Source: Candidatus Helarchaeota archaeon
GTDB taxonomy: Archaea; Asgardarchaeota; Lokiarchaeia; Helarchaeales; HEL-GB-A
Assembly: GCA_013375405.1 (NCBI GenBank)
Contig: JABXJU010000036.1
Span: forward strand, 1-26,056
Direction: 5' to 3'
Length of the DNA: 26,056 nt
The translations under genes were made by a program, and so were the position numbers. Below are positions 1-6,900 of the stretch, one piece after another (position 1 is the first letter of the stretch; each line of letters starts with the position of its first letter). Below the pieces are notes generated by a model. That model worked only from the letters and a program-made list of their open reading frames with translations, ran no database searches and was not told the origin of the DNA.

Positions 1-215
1 AGATGATACCGCATCTGCCGAGCAGTTAAGCCTTCCTCAAATTTAGTAGAAAATGCGGCAATCGAGGATTTTTCGGCAGCAATTCCCGCGAGAGTTTGGA
101 GAAAGGAGGTTGTATTTATTTGGGTTGAAATTGTTTTAATGGAAATATACTGGGATAGGTCATCTGTCACCATATCTAACATTTCAGCATCTGTGATCTT
201 TTTTACTCGTTTCAT
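1..215 (-). CDS. Partial N-terminal part of an unidentified protein, possibly a transposase
   Basis: An open frame starts at an ATG (213-215, minus strand) and runs off the left edge without a stop, giving 71 complete codons. The protein begins MKRVKKITDAEML and continues with a helical stretch containing TLAGIAAEKSSIAAFS and then ARQMRYH. The order of a small/hydrophobic helix, a Ser-rich turn and an R-x-H motif is reminiscent of the N-terminal helical region of some archaeal DDE transposases, but the catalytic part lies outside the window. No clear Shine-Dalgarno sequence precedes the ATG. The frame is real in being open and well composed; the function is a guess. Confidence 0.45.
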   Translation of the reverse strand, partial: MKRVKKITDAEMLDMVTDDLSQYISIKTISTQINTTSFLQTLAGIAAEKSSIAAFSTKFEEGLTARQMRYH

Positions 216-418
216 AAATTGAAATCAAACACGGAGATTCTTATAAAGTTAGTAAAATAGCTTTTTTGTCGAAGGAAAATTCTTTAAAAACTGAAGCTAA
301 ATCCGACTTAAATATAAAAAAAATTGTCAAAGTACTGATTATAATTAATTATTTTCATAGACAAAATACAATTTTTAAAATAAGGTAATTATAATCTATG
401 CTAGTGGAGTGTTATTTC

Positions 419-937
419 ATGTCAGTTGATAAATTTAAATTAATAAAGGCCGGTATATTGAAGCGTTGTAAGGAAATTGAAGATAAACATGGTCCGGAGA
501 AAACAACTTCTTTCCGATGGCATCAAAGAAAAACCGTAGTAAAAAATTTTGCCTTCTGGAAAATCGCTAAACGAGGTATCATTACAATAGATGATGTAAA
601 GACTGCTATTTATCAATTAGAAAAAGCTGGCCTAATTGAAATTATTGACCGCAATCAAATGCGACTTACGCCTCAAGGTAGCCAAATTGCTAGTGAAGTC
701 AGAACAACGAGGCCCGAGGAAGTTCCAGACTATCTGTTTAAAGGTCTAATGACCACATCCGCCGAAGAAACAAAAGAAAGTATTTGTCTAAATTGTGGGA
801 AACAAATAGATGAAAATTCCATTTTCTGTGTATATTGTGGAACCAAAGCACCTAATGGAAGTGATTTTTGTTCATATTGTGGTACTTTGATTGAGCATGG
901 TTCTAGATTTTGTTTGAAATGCGGAAAACAATCTTAA
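419..937 (+). CDS. Winged-helix and double zinc-ribbon protein
   Basis: This 172-residue protein was not recognised as a named gene. Residues about 5-95 look like a winged-helix DNA-binding fold: helices, then 'LEKAGLIEI' followed by the wing-like 'MRLTPQG' typical of archaeal HTH proteins. Residues 123-172 carry four CxxC pairs (CLNC, CVYC, CSYC, CLKC) in the spacing of two zinc ribbons (DZANK-like). A transcriptional or RNA-associated regulator is the natural inference, acting in the cytoplasm. The ATG at 419 is preferred to the in-frame ATG at 398 because GGAGTG (406-411) lies about 7 bases before it. The stop is 2 bases from the stop of the convergent release-factor gene, so the two transcripts must overlap at their 3' ends. 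Confidence 0.75.
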   Translation: MSVDKFKLIKAGILKRCKEIEDKHGPEKTTSFRWHQRKTVVKNFAFWKIAKRGIITIDDVKTAIYQLEKAGLIEIIDRNQMRLTPQGSQIASEVRTTRPEEVPDYLFKGLMTTSAEETKESICLNCGKQIDENSIFCVYCGTKAPNGSDFCSYCGTLIEHGSRFCLKCGKQS

Positions 938-939
938 CT

Positions 940-2223
940 TTATTCCTCGATTTTATAACGTAAAATTGCCGCGATACCCCCAAATCCACTCCATAGTTGT
1001 TCTCCCTCTTCTGTGTCCGGGGATATGACTTCTACCTTAGCGCCAGTTGATTTAGCAAGATCGCCAAGCTCTTCAATTATATCTATAATTGATTCAATAG
1101 ATAATAACGAACTTTCACATTTAGGACATGATTTATTTGCAATTTCTCGTTCTAAGGAATCCACTTCATGATGATGAAGCGTCTTTTCTTCGGAATATTC
1201 ACAATTAGGACAACGAATGGTCGCTCTCAATCTATCTACACTTTCAGATATAAGTAAGATGTCCACCGATGCTTGTTCAAGTGCTTGGCGGACTTCTTTC
1301 TCTCCATAAGTTACTAACCCGGTATCGCGTGCAAGATGACCAAGGAAAGATTGGACCAAGTTCTTTTCTTTCAGATACCGGAGTTTCTCGAGATGTCCCT
1401 CTGATTTTTCAATTATTTCCCGAACTCCTGTGATATTTGAGTACCCCGTATCCACTACTAATAATAATTTGTCCCGAATTCGGTAATCAAAAAATTCAGA
1501 TTGCGCAAAAACTCTTTTGGTCGGACCTGCGCCTCCTATTATAACTCCTTCCAACTCTCCTCTTTCAATTAGAGTTATAAATACTTTATTCATATGTTCT
1601 CCTAACCGAACAAAAAACTCGTGCGCTTGTTGTTCTATGAGACGCTCAAATCGGCGTTGTGATTGACCTCCTTTTTTATGCTTTCCTTGAATCCCTGAAG
1701 TTATGCTCTCAATAATGTTTAATTCGTTTCCTTTGATTGTTGCTATCGTTGCACCTGATCGGTCCATTGCCACTAATCCAAAAGTTGCTTTTTCAATTAA
1801 TAGATCTCTGAGTGGTTCTAAATAAAATTCTGCCGAACAATGGTATTTATAGGTGTTTATTTTACGACCAGGAGGTGGTTCAATCGGATATAGTTCAATA
1901 CGCTCAGTACCGGGACCACTTTGAGGAATCGCTCCACAGAAGAATACCATACCATTTTCAGGTGGATTTTTTATGATTCTTAATTGCCCTAGAATAGTAG
2001 TAATACAATCTATCACATTTTTTCGAGTAGTTTTACTTTTAATGTTACTTGCTTGACCCTGTTCTTGTTTTAAGTAATTTGTGACATCTGAAAGCCGTTT
2101 GTCCGGCGGGATATATAGGGAAATTAATTCTGTATGGTAACCCTTTTTTTTCTCCAAAGTTCGTAGAATTTTTTTGAGTTTGTACAGTTCGAATGAATCT
2201 TCTTCTGGTTCTTCGTTATCCAT
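940..2223 (-). CDS. prf1: Peptide chain release factor aRF1
   Basis: A 427-residue class-I release factor that recognises all three stop codons and triggers peptidyl-tRNA hydrolysis in the ribosome. Domain 1 has the stop-codon reading motif NIKS (residues 60-63) and a YxCxxxF-type motif (YHCSAEF, 127-133). Domain 2 has the catalytic GGQ (185-187) within KKGGQSQRRFER. Domain 3 carries two CxxC pairs (338-341 and 366-369), the zinc-binding mini-domain found in archaeal members. Length and order are normal for archaea. The start ATG is followed by an acidic N-terminus. There is no strong Shine-Dalgarno sequence. A TATA-like AAATTTAAAT lies about 90 bases upstream (around 2308-2318, minus strand). 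The gene converges with the zinc-ribbon gene. Confidence 0.97.
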   Translation of the reverse strand: MDNEEPEEDSFELYKLKKILRTLEKKKGYHTELISLYIPPDKRLSDVTNYLKQEQGQASNIKSKTTRKNVIDCITTILGQLRIIKNPPENGMVFFCGAIPQSGPGTERIELYPIEPPPGRKINTYKYHCSAEFYLEPLRDLLIEKATFGLVAMDRSGATIATIKGNELNIIESITSGIQGKHKKGGQSQRRFERLIEQQAHEFFVRLGEHMNKVFITLIERGELEGVIIGGAGPTKRVFAQSEFFDYRIRDKLLLVVDTGYSNITGVREIIEKSEGHLEKLRYLKEKNLVQSFLGHLARDTGLVTYGEKEVRQALEQASVDILLISESVDRLRATIRCPNCEYSEEKTLHHHEVDSLEREIANKSCPKCESSLLSIESIIDIIEELGDLAKSTGAKVEVISPDTEEGEQLWSGFGGIAAILRYKIEE

Positions 2224-2370
2224 TTTTTTTCTATTCCAATTTCATTTCTTAATTTTTTTCAATAATCCAAAATAGTATTGCGTTTTTTCTTTAAATAGGA
2301 GTGATTACATTTAAATTTTTAGAAGGTTGGTCGGTAAAAGGAGATACCGATACCCATAATATCCTCCAAG

Positions 2371-2382
2371 AAAAAAGAGAAA
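2371..2382 (-). terminator. T-rich terminator after the Mrp-type ATPase gene
   Basis: On the minus strand this segment reads as a pyrimidine/T run (CTTTCTCTTTTTT) about 65 bases beyond the stop of the Mrp-type gene and before prf1. Archaeal intrinsic termination commonly needs only such a T tract. There is no strong hairpin, so the call is tentative. Confidence 0.35.
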
Positions 2383-2444
2383 GGATTTATTAAAATAGGA
2401 TTAATTTATGACTGCAATGGGCGGATATTTCTGATCAATTAAAA

Positions 2445-3332
2445 TTATCCTTTATAGCCAGGTTCGATTTTTCTTCGAATATTATCCGTTATCTCTTTAA
2501 AGGCAATTGTCGCCTGGGATTTAGCATCTTGAACGACAAATGGAAGCCCCTTGTCACCATCACGAGTGACATTCTCATCAATAGGAATTCCTCCTAAAAA
2601 AGAGATATTCATATCTTTGGCGGCTTTTTGCCCGCCACCTTCACCAAAAATATTACTTTTTGCACCGCAACTTGGGCAAATAAATCCAGCCATATTTTCG
2701 ACGATTCCTAGAATCGGAACATTCATCTCTTTTACCATAGTGATGCTTTTTCGGACATCCAACAACGAGACATCTTGAGGAGTAGTTACAATGATTACAC
2801 CGGTAATATTAGGAATTAATTGGAGAATGCTCAGGGGTTCATCGCCCGTTCCTGGAGGTAAATCCACAATTAGATAATCCAATTCGCCCCAATTCACATC
2901 AGTAATGAATTGTTTGATGGCCCCCATTTTCAAGGGACCACGCCAGATTATTGGTGTATCTGGATTTGGGAGTAGAAAATCCATCGACATAACTTTCGTA
3001 TTTAAAGGGCCAATTGCTGGCTGAATTCCACTTTCTCCAACGTTTGGAACAAATCTTTTAATTCCAAGCATTTTTGGGGCATTTGGGCCATGAATATCTG
3101 CATCTAATAACCCTACTCGGAGACCATTCAACGCTAAAGCAGTAACAAGATTAACGGCTACAGTGGTTTTTCCAACACCACCTTTACCACTCAGTACCAC
3201 AATTCTATATCTTATATTTTTCATTTTCTTACTAATAAATTCATGTTCTGCTTCTAATTGTTTTTTAAATTGTGCTTCCAATTGTTCTTTCGCTTGGCTT
3301 GCCTCTCTTTGTTCGACTTCTTTTTCATCCAT
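2445..3332 (-). CDS. Mrp/NBP35-type iron-sulfur cluster carrier ATPase
   Basis: A 295-residue P-loop ATPase of the Mrp/NBP35/ApbC family, which binds and delivers [4Fe-4S] clusters to apoproteins in the cytoplasm. The deviant Walker A is SGKGGVGKTT (48-57), followed by LLDADIHGPNAP (75-86), the 'VDLPPGTGDEP' switch (156-166) and the CPSC pair (219-222) that binds the bridging cluster in dimers. The first 40 residues are a charged, Gln/Glu/Lys-rich helix rather than the MIP18/DUF59 domain seen in bacterial Mrp. The ATG at 3332 is chosen over an in-frame GTG at 3344 because AGGTGG sits 8 bases before it, overlapping the GTG. Fe-S delivery suits a genome that also encodes the cluster-rich Hdr proteins here, although the genes are not linked. 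Confidence 0.93.
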   Translation of the reverse strand: MDEKEVEQREASQAKEQLEAQFKKQLEAEHEFISKKMKNIRYRIVVLSGKGGVGKTTVAVNLVTALALNGLRVGLLDADIHGPNAPKMLGIKRFVPNVGESGIQPAIGPLNTKVMSMDFLLPNPDTPIIWRGPLKMGAIKQFITDVNWGELDYLIVDLPPGTGDEPLSILQLIPNITGVIIVTTPQDVSLLDVRKSITMVKEMNVPILGIVENMAGFICPSCGAKSNIFGEGGGQKAAKDMNISFLGGIPIDENVTRDGDKGLPFVVQDAKSQATIAFKEITDNIRRKIEPGYKG

Positions 3333-3507
3333 TTTTTTTTCCACCTGCCTATTCTATAATCAACATTATTCATGAAACAGAATTGATTGATTAAATAAAA
3401 TTTTGTGGCAATAGTTTCATGTTAATTTCAAAATGAAAATAAAATTAAAGTTTTGGTTACAAATTATAACTTCCGACAAATGAGTTGGAATTAAAAAAGG
3501 ACGAAGT

Positions 3508-3810
3508 CTATCTTACTATCCAGAACAAATTTTTTAAGAGGGTTCTGTCGTTATCATGTTGAATGTTATTCTTGATTCTGCGGATCTTTATTTCTTTTTC
3601 AGTGGCACTCATCATGCAAGTCTAATAATAAGGCTCGAATAAGATTTTCAGCTCCATAAATCTTCTTTAAGATCCACTCTTATCACCCAGTCTATTCTTT
3701 TTAAGTGCCCTAAAGCCAAGCTTATCATATTACGTTAGGACATAGATCACATTGCCATCATCGACTTCAAAAGTCTTAAAATAATATCTATAAGTGGTGA
3801 TTCTATTCAA
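3508..3810 (-). pseudogene. Possible decayed reading frame in a 600-base gene-poor stretch
   Basis: The 605 bases between the Mrp-type gene and the giant-protein gene hold no intact gene. On the minus strand three open runs follow each other with stops and frame changes: 3810-3733 (contains FKTFEVDDGNVIYVLT), 3729-3670 after one in-frame TAA (YDKLGFRALKKNRLGDKSGS), and 3615-3511 in another frame (MMSATEKEIKIRR onward). The amino-acid composition is protein-like, and 'LGFRALKKNRLG' resembles stretches of DDE transposases. An inactivated mobile gene is possible, but chance in AT-rich DNA is not excluded. Confidence 0.22.
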
Positions 3811-3905
3811 TCACACACAATTCTTAATAAAAGAAAAGGGGATAATATTATCTATCAATGATGCGAGAAAAAAAATATTTCCTTTTCTTGTTAAAAATGG
3901 GATTA

Positions 3906-3918
3906 TTAAATATTTATA
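3906..3918 (+). promoter_or_regulatory. TATA-box-like element before the giant membrane-protein gene
   Basis: TTAAATATTTATA is centred about 26 bases before the ATG at 3938, the distance expected between an archaeal TATA box and the transcription start. The mRNA could therefore be leaderless or nearly so, although a GGGGTG (3925-3930) also lies 7 bases before the ATG. Confidence 0.4.
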
Positions 3919-3937
3919 GCTTGTGGGGTGTCCTACT

Positions 3938-6900
3938 ATGAAATATCTTAATGCAAGAAGTAAAAAAAGAAGTCTTTTCCCACTTTTATTATTAATTTTT
4001 ATTTTACTTATATTCCAGTTCTCTTATTTTTTTCAGTTAATTTCAAACACTCAAACAGGAATAGACAATATCCCCGTCACTAAATTACCCTTCTATTATA
4101 CTTCCTCCCAAGATTATGAAATGATTGAATTATGGAATTTTAGCACAGTTCCTCTACTTGTCCGAGTAAAAACTGGAGATGTGAACAATGATGGGAAAGA
4201 TGAAGTTCTTTTGAGTCAAAATACCGCAGTATTAAGCTCATTAACTCTGATAAACAATTCTGGAGGAATAATTTGGACTAAAAATTTCACTGCTATCAAT
4301 AAACACGTGAGTGCTTTTGAATTTGCAGAATTAGACGGCGATCCTGAGAAGGAGATCATCTACGGATTTTCTGATTCAAATCCAGGTGGTGATGACAATA
4401 TTTTTGCAATCAACCATGATGGTTCCTATATTTGGAATCAATCAAACAAAGGGGGAATACAGGCAAAATCCATAGGAGTAGGGGACATAGATTTAGATAA
4501 TTTGGATGAAGTAGTTGTTGGAGACAATCTGCCTCAAATAAGACTTTATGATCATAATGGAACTTTTCTCTGGAATGAATCTTTTCCTGCTACTGTAGGT
4601 TATACATTAATCTCTGACATTACAGGAGATGGAAAGGGAGATATTTTGTTAGATACTCGAGCTCCTGACGGAAAAATATATACTTATGACCCAAATCATA
4701 CTCCATTATGGAATGAAAGTCCTCCTGGGAATTCAGATTATATTACAACAGGAGAATTGACTGGAGATGGAATAAATGATGTGATCTGGCAGGCAAGACT
4801 ACCTGAAAATTTCTACGTTTATCAAAACAATGGAACTTTATTATGGAACAAAACACCATGGATTAGAGCTGAAAGTTTTTGTGAAATAGGAATTGCAGCT
4901 ATCGTCGACATTATGGGTGATTCAGATAATGAATTAATTGCGGTAAATGATACAAATATTATTGTTTTTAATAGCACTGGTTCACCATTATGGAAATTCG
5001 GAAGTGGTTGGCCAATATTTTCAGATTTTTTTGGAAATCAGGACTCAGATTTTATTATAGTAAATCAAAGTGAAATCTATATCATTAATAGAACTGGATC
5101 TATTGAAGCTACACTCAATTTAACAAATAATATGTCAGTTTTTACAGGATGGTTTCCTGTAACCTCAGCAGACGTAGATGGGGATTTTAAAGATGAGATA
5201 GTCTATCTATCTGAGGATAGCGAAATAATATGTCTCAAACTCAATTATTTCCTTGCGTGGGATTGGACTATGACTGAGGTGGTATCCACGGAGAGCACAG
5301 CTGATTCTTGGGATCCAGTCATCACAATGAATGGATCCGGGCACGTTCATGTGGCGTGGTGGGATGAAACGAATTATAGTGGCTCGGGTGAGGATGATGA
5401 CATCTTTTACAAACGCTGGAACGCTACCATCGGCACATGGCCCTTGACTGAAGTAGTTTCAACAGAGAGTACAAGTGATTCGAGGCATCCAACAATCACA
5501 GTAGACGGATCTGGGGATTTACACATAGTTTGGGACGATTATACATCTGGAACGGATTGGGATATCTTTTATAAGCGCTGGAACGCCACCACGGGCAACT
5601 GGACCACAACCGAGGTAGTCTCTACAGAGAGCACGAGTAATTCTAATAATCCAGCCATCATGGTAGATGCAGCCGGACATGTGCATGTGATTTGGCACGA
5701 TTTGACGAATTATAGTGACGCAGGAACGGATTACGATATTTTTTATAAACGCTGGAATGCTACCACGGGCATTTGGACTACGACTGAGGTGGTCTCCACG
5801 GAGAGTACAGAACATTCCATGTATCCAACGATAAAAATAGATGATAGCGGACATATACATGCAGTATGGCACGATTGGACAGATTACGATGGTGCAGATG
5901 CAGATGATGACATCTTCTATAAGCGCTGGAATGCTACCACGGGCAACTGGACCATAACCGAGGTAGTTTCCACAGAGAGTCCCGCTGATTCTGCCTATCC
6001 AACAATCGCGGTGGATGGGGCCAAGAATATACATGTGACATGGTGGGATAATACGGATTACAGTGGCGCGGGAATCGATCAAGATATCTTCTACAAGTGC
6101 TGGAACGCCACCACGGGCAACTGGATCACAACCGAGGTAGTCTCTACAGAGAGCACGAATACTTCTTCAGATCCAACAATCGCAGCAGATGAATCCGGAC
6201 ATTTATATGTAGTTTGGCACGATTTGACGAATTATAGCGACGCAGGAACGGATTACGATATCTTTTATAAACGCTGGAATGTTACCACGGGCAATTGGAC
6301 CACGACTGAGGTGGTCTCCACGGAAAGCACGGAAGATTCTAAGAATCCCACGATTGAGGTGGATAATAATGGGTATGTGCATGTGGCGTGGACGGATGGA
6401 ACAGATTATAACAATGCAGGAACGGATTATGATATCTTCTATAAGAAATTTTTTGAAATGAAAGAGGATAAATTCATAGAAGCTCCTAAGAATTTACAGG
6501 TAACCCCACCAGGATGGACAAATAATAATTTATTTAACGTGAGTTGGGTGAATCCAAATGACCCTTCGGGTATTATTGGTGCCTATTATAAGCTTGATGT
6601 AACTCCCACTTCCAGTACTAATGGGATTTATGTTGCGGGAGATGACATCAGTTCGATCACTAGCATATCAGTCTCTGGACAAGGAAATCATACCATATAT
6701 GTGTGGTTAAAGGATAGAGTATTAAACATAGATCACACCAAGTATGCTTCTACAGTTTTATATTATGATTCTTCAATCGCTGCTCCCGTTGGATTGGCTG
6801 CAGATCCGAGCGGTTGGACGAATATAGATTCCTTCAATGTAAATTGGACAAATCCAGCGGATTTCTCAGGAATTACTGGGGCCTATTATAAATTAGATTC

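Noticed and set aside
2319..2357. Twelve-codon minus-strand frame (MGIGISFYRPTF) with a strong GGAGGA ribosome-like site, between the Mrp-type gene and prf1
   Set aside because: Too short to support as a gene; it also overlaps a small hairpin and may be part of the prf1 leader or chance.
3333..3937. Possible tRNA or structured RNA gene in the long gap before the giant gene
   Set aside because: I found no cloverleaf, no T-loop/anticodon pattern and no GC-rich island, which would stand out in this AT-rich DNA.
5519..6082. 187-codon open frame on the minus strand inside the giant gene
   Set aside because: It is the mirror of the repeated propeller codons; its own repeats and odd Cys/Ile composition come from the sense-strand repeats.
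6279..6461. 60-codon frame on the plus strand inside the giant gene
   Set aside because: An out-of-phase reading of the last propeller repeat, rich in Arg and Met, with no start signals.
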